NCBI GenBank assembly: GCA_947302435.1
Contig: CAMYVQ010000002.1
Location: forward strand, 1-64,000
Direction: 5' to 3'
DNA from: an uncultured Prevotella sp.
GTDB lineage: Bacteria > Bacteroidota > Bacteroidia > Bacteroidales > Bacteroidaceae
Length of the DNA stretch: 64,000 bases
The position numbers and the translations under genes were made by a program. Positions 1 through 9,286 of this stretch are shown one piece after another; within the stretch, counting starts at the first letter, position 1, and each line of letters begins with the position of its first letter. The notes beneath the pieces are model-generated. The model saw nothing but the letters and a program-made list of their open reading frames with translations, was not told where the DNA came from and made no database searches.

Positions 1-31
1 AATCGTTCACTGCATCATTATTGCTATAAAT
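1..31. promoter_or_regulatory. Half copy of the putative PUL operator
   Basis: The first bases contain ATCGTTCACTGCA followed by CATTATT. This closely matches the left half of the palindrome at 1052-1089 (ATCGTTCAATGTA, then CATTATT). The right arm is degenerate here. It may belong to the promoter of a gene beyond the window edge. Function is inferred from the match only. Confidence 0.4.
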
Positions 32-91
32 GTTATCCTGAAAAGCAATCTTTTTTCTTATCAACTAACTAACAAATACTAACTCCAACAT

Positions 92-949
92 TTATTTGAT
101 GAAAACTTTTTTGCCGTTGACGACAAACAGACCCTTGCTGGGATTAACCATGCGCTGGCCAGCGAGGTTGTAAACATCACTATTCACTTTCTCACTATTC
201 ATTAGCGTAGTGCTGACACCCGTGGCCTCTTTCTTGACGAGCACGATGGCTGTGAAGTTGAAAGGATTGCCGCCTTCCTTGTTGCACTGAACCATCAGTC
301 TGTCAGTGTCAAGTCTTGCAGACATGTCAATGCCTTCCAGGCTGAGTTCGGCATACTCGTTGGTCATGGTCATCGTGGTCTGGTCGCCCAACTTACCGCC
401 TTCATCCCATCTGGTGAGCACATTGATGACATAATCCGTGCGGTTAGCCTCTGAGTAGAAGCGGATGGCTCTGTAGTCGTCCCAGTTGATGCCATCGAAC
501 GAGGTTTTGGCCACCTCTAAGGTGCTCCACTCGTCCATCCAGAAGTAGCCTGTCCAGACCGTGTTCTCATCGACATTGTCCTTGCCGTCGCCAAACCATA
601 CCTTGGTAGCGGTGAATCCTTTGCCGCAAATCTCCATTCCGTGCTCTTTCAGACAGGCTAGCATGCCTGGGGTGATGAACACTTCCATTTCGTGCTGGTC
701 GGCATAGAGGAAGTGGGCGTAGCGTGTTCCAGGCAGCATGCCGCCGTTCGAGTGCAGTTCGATGACTTCTCCAGTGGCGTCGGTGAATTCAATGACGATT
801 TTCTGTCCTACCTGGGCTTCTGCAAACTTAGCAGCCTCGATAGTCAGCGTGTTAGACCAGTCTACTGCGTGCGTACCTTCCCACAGATCAGTAGCCATAG
901 TGATGGTGGTTGTTGCCATGAGGCACATGAGTAAAAATACTTTTTTCAT
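92..949 (-). CDS. Secreted beta-sandwich protein of the PUL, with C-terminal sorting-like tail
   Basis: I do not recognise a named family with certainty. The start is taken at MKKVFLL (949), not at the upstream in-frame ATG, because a signal peptide begins there (hydrophobic core to about residue 20). The mature part seems to be two related beta-rich repeats, each opening with a Trp-rich 'LWEG...W' or 'VWTGYFW' element, a pattern common in carbohydrate-binding modules of Prevotella. The last 30 residues (YNLAGQRM...GLFVVNGKKV) resemble the C-terminal tail of many secreted Bacteroidetes proteins, similar to type IX sorting signals. It has its own -7 box and an upstream copy of the PUL palindrome, so it is probably co-regulated with susCD. 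A carbohydrate-binding role is inference. Confidence 0.75.
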   Translation of the reverse strand: MKKVFLLMCLMATTTITMATDLWEGTHAVDWSNTLTIEAAKFAEAQVGQKIVIEFTDATGEVIELHSNGGMLPGTRYAHFLYADQHEMEVFITPGMLACLKEHGMEICGKGFTATKVWFGDGKDNVDENTVWTGYFWMDEWSTLEVAKTSFDGINWDDYRAIRFYSEANRTDYVINVLTRWDEGGKLGDQTTMTMTNEYAELSLEGIDMSARLDTDRLMVQCNKEGGNPFNFTAIVLVKKEATGVSTTLMNSEKVNSDVYNLAGQRMVNPSKGLFVVNGKKVFIK

Positions 950-993
950 AATTTTGTTGTTTAAAGGGTTAGACACTAAAAAATTTCTGAGTA

Positions 994-1089
994 CAAAATT
1001 ACTGCGAACAGGCCAATAAGATAAGAAGATATGTTACATAAGATAAGAGAAATCGTTCAATGTAACATTATTCTGCTACATTGAACGAT
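994..1089 (-). promoter_or_regulatory. Promoter and palindromic operator upstream of the secreted PUL protein
   Basis: A -7 box TAATTTTG reads on the minus strand at 994-1001. Upstream lies a perfect 13-bp inverted repeat, ATCGTTCAATGTA at 1052-1064 and its complement at 1077-1089, with a 12-nt spacer. No T-run follows it on the minus strand, so an operator is more likely than a terminator, although it also lies just after the GH32-like stop codon. The half-site ATCGTTCA recurs upstream of susC. Confidence 0.5.
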
Positions 1090-1113
1090 AATTCATAAAA
1101 ACCGCCCAAGCCT

Positions 1114-2712
1114 TTACTGTTGGCTGACTTTTACATCGCTGATGGTGATGGAGCCGCCGTAGTTGTTGATGCTCCAGCAGTTCTTGGTGATGCCATAGAT
1201 GCGCTGTGTATAGCACACGTTGTCGTTGATATACATCACCATGACGGTGTTGTCAGTATAGATGTCAATCTTGTAGGTGTTGTCTGCCGGACGGGTGAAG
1301 ATGTTGCCGTCGATGCCCTCAACGAATCCCTGTCCCTCTTCGCCTTCCTGCTCGAAGTTGATCTTGCGCTTGGCATTACCCTCTTCAGGATTTACCACCA
1401 TCGTGTAGTACTTCTTCGAGTCGGTGCCGCGCACGAGAGAGATGCCGAACTTGTCGCCGTCGCCTTCAGTCTTGACGGTCATGGATATATGGTTGCAGTT
1501 GCCCAGACGGTTGTAGAGCACGTAGGCATTGTCGCCCGTAAGCTTGCCGTTCACATAGCCGCTGGTCTTCATCACGGTGAGCACCTGCTCCTGGGTGTAC
1601 TTGGCCTTGATGGCAGGCACCTCGCCCAGCGTCAGTGTTCCGTCCTCATGCTGCACGACCTTGTGGCATACCAGTGCGCCACCCCACTTGGGCTCGTTAC
1701 CGGCACCGCCGCCCACATTGACGTTCATCTCGTGAATGTTCTTGGCATCTTTGTCGGCAACACGAATGGGACACCAGCCCCAGATGTAGCGGTCGGTACC
1801 GTTCGAGGCGGTCTTGCCTGCATAGAAGGCACGGCTGTCGAGCACCACCTCGCCGGCATCATTGCCGAAGCAGGTCTTCAGTTCCTCAAAGGTGGCAGCC
1901 TTCTTGTACTTCACCTTGCGGCTCCAGTTCTGCCTGTCGCTGTCGCTATAGACCAGATACCACCAGTCGCCCATCTTGAACACGTCAGGACACTCCAGCA
2001 TGCGGTTCCAGATCATGGGGAACTTGCCCACGTGCTCCCAGGTCTTCATGTCGCTCGACTTGAACTCGGCAAAGACAGGGTCGCCGCCAGTGGCAGGATA
2101 GGTGGAAATGATCATGTGGTAGAGGCCGTCCTCGGTGGTGAAGATCTGGGGGTCGCGGAAGTCAACGGTAGAATAGCCGAACTCTGCACCGCGCAGCGAC
2201 CAAGTGATGTCTTTCTTCCAGGTCTTGAAGTCGGCAGAGGTGGCACGCAGTACTACTTCCACATTCTCGCACTGGCCGTTGTGGCCTGTGTAGTAGATGT
2301 AGTAGAGACCGTCTTTCTCGTTATAGTAACAGCAGCCTGTACCGATGGCTGCGTCCTGCTCTAGGGTAGACGTACCCGTAGGCAGCACTTCGCCCATAGA
2401 CTGATAGTTGCCGCCATCGGTCGTGGTAATGCCCCAGATGGGGTGGAAGCAGGCACTGTTCTGGTCGTACTCCTGCAGATAGAGCACCTTGAACTCCTTG
2501 GCTTTCTGGTCGTAGAAGGGCATGGGGTCACCACAGCGGCCGATGGTGGGATTATAGTAGGTCAGTGTGCCGTTGGGATGGGTGGGCTGGAAGAACTCGG
2601 TCGTCTCGTTCCAGTTCTTGTCGGGGTCGCCGCTGAAATTGTCGTCGCTGCATGCCGTCAGCACAAGGGCTGACAGCATGAGGGCGAATACTGAATATTT
2701 CAAATTGTTCAT
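1114..2712 (-). CDS. GH32-like (DUF4975-type) glycoside hydrolase lipoprotein
   Basis: Probable fructan-cleaving enzyme of the five-bladed propeller clan (GH32/43). A lipoprotein signal ends in LTAC at Cys21, followed by acidic residues (SDDN) that may direct it to the cell surface. Three acidic positions expected for GH32 can be seen: an Asp in CGDPMPFYD (about 62, replacing the usual NDPNG nucleophile motif), RDP at about 186-188 (transition-state stabiliser) and EC at about 240 (acid/base). A C-terminal beta-sandwich follows. It is the last gene of the susC-susD-DUF4960 operon, 29 bp after the DUF4960 gene. The divergent nucleophile motif leaves substrate uncertain; levan or inulin is inferred from family and neighbours. 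Confidence 0.75.
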   Translation of the reverse strand: MNNLKYSVFALMLSALVLTACSDDNFSGDPDKNWNETTEFFQPTHPNGTLTYYNPTIGRCGDPMPFYDQKAKEFKVLYLQEYDQNSACFHPIWGITTTDGGNYQSMGEVLPTGTSTLEQDAAIGTGCCYYNEKDGLYYIYYTGHNGQCENVEVVLRATSADFKTWKKDITWSLRGAEFGYSTVDFRDPQIFTTEDGLYHMIISTYPATGGDPVFAEFKSSDMKTWEHVGKFPMIWNRMLECPDVFKMGDWWYLVYSDSDRQNWSRKVKYKKAATFEELKTCFGNDAGEVVLDSRAFYAGKTASNGTDRYIWGWCPIRVADKDAKNIHEMNVNVGGGAGNEPKWGGALVCHKVVQHEDGTLTLGEVPAIKAKYTQEQVLTVMKTSGYVNGKLTGDNAYVLYNRLGNCNHISMTVKTEGDGDKFGISLVRGTDSKKYYTMVVNPEEGNAKRKINFEQEGEEGQGFVEGIDGNIFTRPADNTYKIDIYTDNTVMVMYINDNVCYTQRIYGITKNCWSINNYGGSITISDVKVSQQ

Positions 2713-2741
2713 AGTCTTCTTTTGTTTTAAACGTCAACTTT

Positions 2742-4127
2742 TTATTTTCCTGACAGGTACTTGAAGGCATTGCCCGTCATGATACCCAGGTTGTTGTGAT
2801 AGTTCGGAGTGTAGGCAGCAGGCGAGTACCAGTCGTAGCAACCGGAACCGAAGCAGATGATGCCACCCTTGCCGAAGGTCTTGTCAAAGGCTGGAGCCTC
2901 CCAGACGACGACTGCCTGATCATCGCCATGAGCCAAGGCTTTGCAGCCTGTCTGCGACTCCCAGTCGGCAAAGTCGCTGAAGCCCCACTTGCCCCACTGT
3001 GACACACAGTTAGAAATCTGGTAGCCACCGTCAGTGGTGAAGATCTTCGTCGTAGCGTCCAGACCCGTCCACAGGGCGTGGGCAGCATCGTTGGGAATGA
3101 TGCCCCATTCTTCGCCGGCATTGATGACGGGACCGCCCTCGTCGCTTGCTCCCCAGCAGTTGTTGGCGCAGCGCTGGTCTTTCACGGCACCGAGCACAGC
3201 GGCAAAGTTCACAGCAGCACGGCTCAGGATGAAGGCACCACCGTTCTTATAGTAGTCCTGCAGCTTCGTGCGATAAGCCATGGCCGTAGAGGTGGCACCG
3301 CTTTCAAAGTCGGACATGTTCTCAGAGGGCTGGTGCTGCCAGTGCCACCAGATTACCTCACACTGCGAGAGGTCTATGTTGGCCATGTCGCCCCAAGAAA
3401 CGAAGATAGACTGTTCGACATTAGCCAGCATCCATTTGCAAGCCTCCTTCTCTTCGGGATCCAGTTCGTCCATCGAGGTGGCTTTTGCACTGCCCAGGAA
3501 GATAGCCTTGGGTGCAGCCACGGTGTGAATGGTCACGGTATAGGTGGCGGTTGCCGTATTGTCGGTCACGGTATAGGTGACAGGGTTGGTGAAGTCGGTG
3601 GGCACACCGTCGCGGGGCATGATCGACGCATCGTCGCTCAGCGTGATGGTGGGCACAATCGAGGTCACGTCAACCGTTGAGGGCAGGTAGGCCGTGATGG
3701 TATGGTCTTCCTCCTTGACGGTAGCCTTGTAGGTGTCGTTGATGATGAACGAGGTGATCTTGGCCTCGTCGTTCTTCACGTTGATAATCCAGTCGAGGAA
3801 GAGGTCGCCATTGGTGACGTGCAGCGGTTTGGCTGCCGAGAAGTCAATCACGTCGCCCACAGCCATGTTGGCCACGGCTCCCTCAGAGAGCTGCAGTTTG
3901 GTTATCTTCATCTGTGCCTTGTTGGCAGAGGTGAAGCTGACGGGCACCTTCACCTTGACGGTGCGGTTTCTGAGGTCAACGATGCCCGTGTATGTTCCGT
4001 CGAGTTCAAACGACTCTACCATGCAGTCGCCCGACAGTAGCAGACTGCTCGTGTTGTCGCTTGAGCAAGCCGTCAGCACCAGCACTGATGCGATAAGGGC
4101 GAAGGTAGCATAAAATAATTTTTTCAT
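2742..4127 (-). CDS. DUF4960-type surface lipoprotein of the PUL (SusE-position glycan binder)
   Basis: The start is set at MKKLFYAT (4127), which gives a lipoprotein signal with VLTACSSD. After the lipid anchor come two immunoglobulin-like beta domains (to about residue 215; the second ends in the repeated TYTVT pattern seen in SusE/F and DUF5018 domains). The C-terminal half is rich in Trp and Gly (WWHWQHQP, YDWYSP) and resembles the DUF4960 domain, which I associate with fructan PULs. It occupies the position of SusE in the operon, so extracellular glycan binding is inferred. No catalytic residues were recognised. Family assignment is from memory of the pattern, not a search. Confidence 0.65.
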   Translation of the reverse strand: MKKLFYATFALIASVLVLTACSSDNTSSLLLSGDCMVESFELDGTYTGIVDLRNRTVKVKVPVSFTSANKAQMKITKLQLSEGAVANMAVGDVIDFSAAKPLHVTNGDLFLDWIINVKNDEAKITSFIINDTYKATVKEEDHTITAYLPSTVDVTSIVPTITLSDDASIMPRDGVPTDFTNPVTYTVTDNTATATYTVTIHTVAAPKAIFLGSAKATSMDELDPEEKEACKWMLANVEQSIFVSWGDMANIDLSQCEVIWWHWQHQPSENMSDFESGATSTAMAYRTKLQDYYKNGGAFILSRAAVNFAAVLGAVKDQRCANNCWGASDEGGPVINAGEEWGIIPNDAAHALWTGLDATTKIFTTDGGYQISNCVSQWGKWGFSDFADWESQTGCKALAHGDDQAVVVWEAPAFDKTFGKGGIICFGSGCYDWYSPAAYTPNYHNNLGIMTGNAFKYLSGK

Positions 4128-4184
4128 AATTGTATGTTTCTTTAATGATTGCAGAAGCAAAAAATCATTCTTAACTATTCACGA

Positions 4185-5918
4185 TTATTCACCCCACTTG
4201 TTGTTCTGCTTGTAGTGACCATTAGAAGCGGCAATCTGCTCGTGAGGGATGGGCAGGTACTCGTCGCGGTCGGCAGTGAACTGAGCCTCGCTGAGGTATG
4301 CCACGCGCTCTTTCTCCTTCGTGGCATAGCGGGTGAGCACAGAAGCGGCATCGCCCCAGCGCACAAGGTCGAAGAAGCGTTCGCTCTCCATGGCCAGCTC
4401 CAGACGGCGTTCGGTCTTCACCATCTCCAGAGCCTCCTCCTTGGTGTAAGTACCTTCGTAGTTCTTGCAATAGATGTGTACGCCATAGACGCTTTGGTAG
4501 TCCTTGATCATATTGAGGCTTCCAGCAGCACGGGTACGGATGCGGTTCACCAGCTTGACGGCTTCGTCTGCACTGCCAGTCTGAGCCAGAGCCTCGGCAC
4601 GCATCAGCAGCACGTCGGCATAGCGGAAGACGATGCGGTTCATGGAACTTGCCCAGTAGGAGCCGTGAATGAGGTAGGAGCCGATGAGGGCGGGATCGAC
4701 ATTGTGCTTCAGCGTGACGTTGTAGCCATAGATGCCGTTTGAGCGGCTCCATGAAGCCGACTTGTCCATGATGAAGTTCTTGTTGAACATGTAGGGCAGT
4801 CCGGTGATGCCAACGGTGAGGAACAGACGCGGATCGGCATTGTCGGTAGTCAGGTCGTAGTTAGCATCGTTGTAGTCGGCCATAGGCAGTCCGTTGATGT
4901 CGGTTTTGTAAGCGTTGACCAGATTCTGCGAAGGCTTGTAGAAGTCACAGCCACCGTCGGTCACTTCGGCAATGTTGGGAACGATCAGTCCGTAAGACCA
5001 GTTCAGGTTGCCGTAGGTGCTGCCGTCGTTGCGCGAGTACTGGATAGCCCATACCGACTCTACACCGTTCTCATACTGCTCCTCGGGTCGGAAATTGTTG
5101 TGGAAGTCGGCCTCCAGGTCGTACTGAGGCTCGTAGAGCTTGGCATCGGTATAGTCCAACACCTTCTTCAGGTCATCGGCATTGACAGAGGTCACCTTGT
5201 TTGAGTTGGCATCGTCCTGACGGTAGGCCTTGTAGAGATAGACCTTGGCGAGGAAGGCGGCACAGGCAGCTCTCGTGGGGCGGCCCTTATCGGCCTGAGT
5301 GGCAGGCAGTGCGGCGTATGCATCCTCCAAATCCTTGGCTATGACAGCCCAACCCTCATCGTTGGTATATTCGCGGTTCGACAGCGCGTTATACTCTTCC
5401 TCGGTCATGTCGGCCTTGATGACGAAGGGAATGTTCTTGAACAGACGCTTCAGCTGGAAGTGGCCGTAGGCACGCAGGAACTTCATCTCTGCCATGCGTG
5501 GAGCCTTCAGCGGATTGGTATCGTCGGTCTTCTCAATCACGGCGATGGCAGCATTGACACGCGACAGCGCGTTGTACAGGCGAGTCCAGATGTCGTTGAT
5601 GTTCCAGTTGGTGGTCAGCACACCCTTCTCCACCTCTAACTGGTGGAACACGTCGCCGTCGTTGGTCGACGAGCCGCCTTTATAGGCATCGTCGCTGCGC
5701 ACGTCGAAGTTCCACAGGGAGAACGACGAGTTGATGTCCTCAGCCGATGTGAACACGGCGTATGCAGAAATAACCAGGTTGTCCATTTTGTCTGAGCTGG
5801 TCACCTCGATGTCAGAGAGCGTTCCCTGCGGCTTCTGCTCGTCCAGGAAGTCGGAGCAGGAGGTAAGCAATGCGCCCAGTGGCAAAGCTATCAAAAGTCT
5901 TCTGTATATCGTTTTCAT
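4185..5918 (-). CDS. susD: RagB/SusD family outer-membrane glycan-binding lipoprotein
   Basis: Surface lipoprotein that captures oligosaccharide and forms the lid of the SusC channel. The signal peptide ends with LLTSCSDFLDE, the typical SusD start. The TPR-like helical core is visible (WTRLYNALSRVNAAI, MAEMKFLRAYGHFQL) together with the C-terminal SusD motifs (RYADVLLMRAEAL, KTERRLELAMESERFFDLVRWG). Length of 577 residues is normal. It lies 69 bp after susC and 57 bp before the DUF4960 gene start, in one operon. Substrate is inferred from the GH32-like neighbour. Confidence 0.95.
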   Translation of the reverse strand: MKTIYRRLLIALPLGALLTSCSDFLDEQKPQGTLSDIEVTSSDKMDNLVISAYAVFTSAEDINSSFSLWNFDVRSDDAYKGGSSTNDGDVFHQLEVEKGVLTTNWNINDIWTRLYNALSRVNAAIAVIEKTDDTNPLKAPRMAEMKFLRAYGHFQLKRLFKNIPFVIKADMTEEEYNALSNREYTNDEGWAVIAKDLEDAYAALPATQADKGRPTRAACAAFLAKVYLYKAYRQDDANSNKVTSVNADDLKKVLDYTDAKLYEPQYDLEADFHNNFRPEEQYENGVESVWAIQYSRNDGSTYGNLNWSYGLIVPNIAEVTDGGCDFYKPSQNLVNAYKTDINGLPMADYNDANYDLTTDNADPRLFLTVGITGLPYMFNKNFIMDKSASWSRSNGIYGYNVTLKHNVDPALIGSYLIHGSYWASSMNRIVFRYADVLLMRAEALAQTGSADEAVKLVNRIRTRAAGSLNMIKDYQSVYGVHIYCKNYEGTYTKEEALEMVKTERRLELAMESERFFDLVRWGDAASVLTRYATKEKERVAYLSEAQFTADRDEYLPIPHEQIAASNGHYKQNNKWGE

Positions 5919-5987
5919 AATTTTTCTGTTTTTTTATTCTTACTCGGCATTGCCGATAACTCTTGATTCTTAATTCTTGATCGTCAA

Positions 5988-8900
5988 TTAGAATGAGACA
6001 TTGACACCGAAGGTCACATTGAGCGGAATAGGATAGCCGAACTGCGGGTTCTCAGGATCCTCGCCCGTGAACTTGCTGCTCTTGATGGTCAGCAGGTTCT
6101 GAGCCGAGAGATACGTGCGAATCTTCGACATGTGCAGCTTGTCGGTCAGTGTCTTAGGCAGGTTAAAGCCCAGCTGTATGGTGCGCAGCTTCAGGTAGGA
6201 GCCGTTCTCCACATAGTAAGAGGAGAAGCGTTTCTCATTGTTGTTGTCGTTGAGTGAAAGGGCCGGGATGTTCGAGTTGGGGTTGTTGGGTGTCCATGCA
6301 TCGAGCACGCGGCTGCCCTTGTTCAGATTGGCCACGTTCACGCCAGCCCAGAGATCGGTCTGCACCTTGTAGGCACCATTGACGTCATCGCCGGGTTTCA
6401 CGGTCATCAGGGCATCAACACCCTGCACGCCCTGCCAGAACATGGTGAAGTCGAAGTCCTTGTACTGCAGATAGACGTTCAGACCATAGCTGAAGTCGGG
6501 TGTCGGGTCGTAGATCCACTCCTGGTCTTTCTCGTTGATGATGCCGTTGCCGTCAAGGTCCTTGAAGCGCATGCGGCCTACGGATGCTCCTTCCTGCCTG
6601 GCATGGTTGTCCACCTCGTCCTGGCTCTTGAAGATGCCGTCGAAGACGTAGCCCACGTAGGAGTTGATGGGGTGACCCACGACGCTCTCTACGCCGCTGC
6701 CGCCGAAGGTGCCTTTCGAGGCGATGGTCTCAGGCAGTTTGGTCACCTCGTTGCGGTTGGTGCTGATGTTGCCGGCAATGTCGAAGCTGAAGTCGCCGAT
6801 GTTGCCGCGATAGCCCAGGTTGAACTCAAAGCCTCTGTTCTCTACCTCACCAGCATTGATCCACTTGGCACTGCCTTCACCCATGATGCCTATGCCTGGC
6901 ATATTGACCAGAATGTCCTTGGTCTTCTTGAAGTACCACTCAACGCTACCGTACAGGGCATTGTGGAAGAAGCCGAAGTCAAGGCCAAGGTTGGTCTGTG
7001 TGGTGGTCTCCCACTTGATGTCGTCATTGCCCAGCTGCTCGCGCTTGAAGCCTGAGTTCAGCGTCTGGCCGCCATTGCTGCCCTGAATGTCGTAGGACGT
7101 TCCGTAGCTCTGTCCGCCGAATCCTGCTTCGCCATAGACGGCCTTGTAGATAGAATAGCGGGCAGTGTTGGCAATATCCTGGTTACCCGTCTGGCCCCAT
7201 GAGGCACGCAGTTTCAGGTTGTCAAGCCATTCCTTGGCAGGCTCCATGAATTTCTCTTCAGAGATACGCCAGCCGGCACTCACCGAGGGGAACGTACCGT
7301 ACTTGTTGTTCTTACCGAAGCGGCTGCTGCCGTCGCGGCGCAGGGTGATGCTGGCCAGATAACGGTCGTTATAGGTGTAGTTGAACTTTCCGAAGAACGA
7401 CACAAGCGAATAGCCTTCGCCCGAACCGAATGCCTGCTGCTCGCCCACACCGGCACTGGGCCACATATAGTCGGGAGTAAGCACAGAATAATCGTAGCGC
7501 TTGCCGGCAAACCAGGTATCGTCCTGACGGTTCAGCTCCATACCAACCAATGCGTCGGCACGGTGCTTGCCAATCTCAAGATTATAGGTGGCGATGGCGT
7601 TCCACATCCACTTCATCCAGTGTTCCTGCTTGGCTTCCACGGCATTCTCGTCGTTGGCCACGTTGCCATTCTTAATAGGATAGGTGAAGAAGCGCTGCTC
7701 CTTCTGTGAGTAGTCAATACCGAAGGTGGTCTTCAGCATCAGGTTCTTGATGGGCTGCAGACTGATGAACACATCGCCGAACGTGCGCCAGTAGGTGTAG
7801 CGGTTGTCCTTGTTGCGGTCGAGCACCTCCAAGGGGTTCTCACGGTCAGAGTAGGCACCGGTCAGGTTGGCATACTCGCCCTTCATGTTATAGACAGGGA
7901 ACGAGGGGTTATACTGCAGCACGTTGCCGAGGAATCCGCCGGGAGCCGATACCTCCGACGTGCGGTTCAGGGTGAAGTGCTCGCCAATAGTCAGCATGTC
8001 GCCCAGCAGTTTATAGTCGGTATTCATACGGGCAGAGAAACGTTCAAAGTCGCTCTCCTTGATGATGCCCAGGTTCTTGTAATAGCCCAGTGAGAAGAAA
8101 CTGGAACCATGTTCCGAGCCGTTGCTCACGCTGACGTTATAGTTTTGGATAACACCCGTGCGTGTGGTCTTGTCGAACCAGTCGGTATCGGCCGTGGGCA
8201 CTGTGTTGGCAGCGTCCATATACTTCTGCATAGACAGGCCGTGCAGCTGGGGCACGCCGTTCTCACCGTAGCTCCAGTCGAAGTGGTAGCCCAGAGCGGC
8301 ATACTTGTCGCTGTTGGGATCCTGACCGTCGTTGACGACTGCCTGCCACAGGGCGCGGCCCCATTCCTCAGAGTTGAGCACCTTCATGGGGTGGGCATAC
8401 ATAGAGGCAGCGATACTGGCATCGAGGTTCACCTTCACCTGGCCGCTCTTGCCGCGCTTGGTGGTGATGATAATTACACCGTTGGCAGCACGCGAACCGT
8501 AGATAGAAGCCGAGGCGGCATCCTTCAGCACCTGTATGCTCTCGATGTCGTTGCCGTTCAGCTCGTGCATGCCCGCCTTGGTGGGAACACCGTCGATGAT
8601 GTAGAGCGGGTCGTTGTTGTTCAGTGTGCCGATACCGCGAATGCGCACCGTGGCAGCACCCGAGGGATTACCGTCGGCAGAGATGTTCATGCCTGGCACA
8701 CGGCCCTGCAGGGCCTTCATCGGGTTGTTCTCGTTCTGCTTGGCCATCTCGTCGATGCTCACCGTCGAAACGGCACCTGTCAGGTCGGCTTTGCGCTGGG
8801 TGGTATAGCCCGTCACCACCACCTCGTTCAGCATCAGATTGTCGTCCTTCATCACCACCGTCATGCCTTTCTGGGCAGGCAGTTCCTGATTCTGGAAACC

Positions 8901-9125
8901 AATGTAGCTGAAGACGAGCATGGTGCCTTCCTTCACCTTTAGTTTGAAATTGCCGTCGAAGTCGGTCACCGTACCGTTGGCCGTCCCCTTTTCTTTTACC
9001 GTAGCTCCGATAATCGGTTCACCCGTCTCGTCAGCTACGGTTCCCGTAATCTCTGTCTGCGCATACATTATTGTACTGAGCATCAGAGTCAGGAAACTCA
9101 ACAAGATTCGTTTTGCTTGTTTCAT
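5988..9125 (-). CDS. susC: SusC/RagA family TonB-linked outer-membrane transporter
   Basis: TonB-dependent importer of oligosaccharides working with SusD. The start at MKQAKRILL (9125) is preferred over 9185 because the signal peptide begins there. A carboxypeptidase-D-like domain follows (EITGTVADETGEPIIGATV to VVMKDDN). Then come the TonB box region (LNEVVVTGY), the plug (IRGIGTLNNNDPLYIIDGV, the SusC signature) and a 22-strand barrel ending in aromatic NVSF. Length is typical. First gene of the operon, preceded by a -7 box and a large palindrome (9171-9270), suggesting activation by the AraC-type regulator encoded just upstream. Confidence 0.97.
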   Translation of the reverse strand: MKQAKRILLSFLTLMLSTIMYAQTEITGTVADETGEPIIGATVKEKGTANGTVTDFDGNFKLKVKEGTMLVFSYIGFQNQELPAQKGMTVVMKDDNLMLNEVVVTGYTTQRKADLTGAVSTVSIDEMAKQNENNPMKALQGRVPGMNISADGNPSGAATVRIRGIGTLNNNDPLYIIDGVPTKAGMHELNGNDIESIQVLKDAASASIYGSRAANGVIIITTKRGKSGQVKVNLDASIAASMYAHPMKVLNSEEWGRALWQAVVNDGQDPNSDKYAALGYHFDWSYGENGVPQLHGLSMQKYMDAANTVPTADTDWFDKTTRTGVIQNYNVSVSNGSEHGSSFFSLGYYKNLGIIKESDFERFSARMNTDYKLLGDMLTIGEHFTLNRTSEVSAPGGFLGNVLQYNPSFPVYNMKGEYANLTGAYSDRENPLEVLDRNKDNRYTYWRTFGDVFISLQPIKNLMLKTTFGIDYSQKEQRFFTYPIKNGNVANDENAVEAKQEHWMKWMWNAIATYNLEIGKHRADALVGMELNRQDDTWFAGKRYDYSVLTPDYMWPSAGVGEQQAFGSGEGYSLVSFFGKFNYTYNDRYLASITLRRDGSSRFGKNNKYGTFPSVSAGWRISEEKFMEPAKEWLDNLKLRASWGQTGNQDIANTARYSIYKAVYGEAGFGGQSYGTSYDIQGSNGGQTLNSGFKREQLGNDDIKWETTTQTNLGLDFGFFHNALYGSVEWYFKKTKDILVNMPGIGIMGEGSAKWINAGEVENRGFEFNLGYRGNIGDFSFDIAGNISTNRNEVTKLPETIASKGTFGGSGVESVVGHPINSYVGYVFDGIFKSQDEVDNHARQEGASVGRMRFKDLDGNGIINEKDQEWIYDPTPDFSYGLNVYLQYKDFDFTMFWQGVQGVDALMTVKPGDDVNGAYKVQTDLWAGVNVANLNKGSRVLDAWTPNNPNSNIPALSLNDNNNEKRFSSYYVENGSYLKLRTIQLGFNLPKTLTDKLHMSKIRTYLSAQNLLTIKSSKFTGEDPENPQFGYPIPLNVTFGVNVSF

Positions 9126-9170
9126 TTGCTTTACGTTTTTAGTTAATACTCTTTGTTTGGAAATCTGCTG

Positions 9171-9270
9171 CAAAAGTATCAACAATATGATTATCTATAT
9201 TAAAAATATCGTTCACTCCGTGCAAAATATGTTGCAATGTAACATTTTTGCGATGGAATGAACGATATTT
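9171..9270 (-). promoter_or_regulatory. susC promoter with upstream palindromic operator
   Basis: TACTTTTG on the minus strand at 9171-9178 is a good -7 box, but no TTTG is seen at the -33 position, as expected for an activator-dependent promoter. Directly upstream, AAATATCGTTCA at 9204-9215 pairs perfectly with TGAACGATATTT at 9259-9270. The arms extend imperfectly inward (TCC and GCAAAA). Between them sits TGTAACAT (9238-9245), also present within the palindrome at 1052-1089. Likely binding site for the regulator at 9287-10843. Confidence 0.6.
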
Positions 9271-9286
9271 CACAGCCTTTACTTTT

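Noticed and set aside
1052-1089. Palindrome read as a simple rho-independent terminator of the GH32-like gene
   Set aside because: No T-run follows on the minus strand, and the same half-site occurs upstream of susC. Terminator function cannot be fully excluded.
1120-2364. 414-residue plus-strand ORF opposite the GH32-like gene
   Set aside because: Shadow frame of a real gene with clear motifs on the minus strand. The same applies to 14262..15437, 59330..60490, 10743..11651 and similar track entries.
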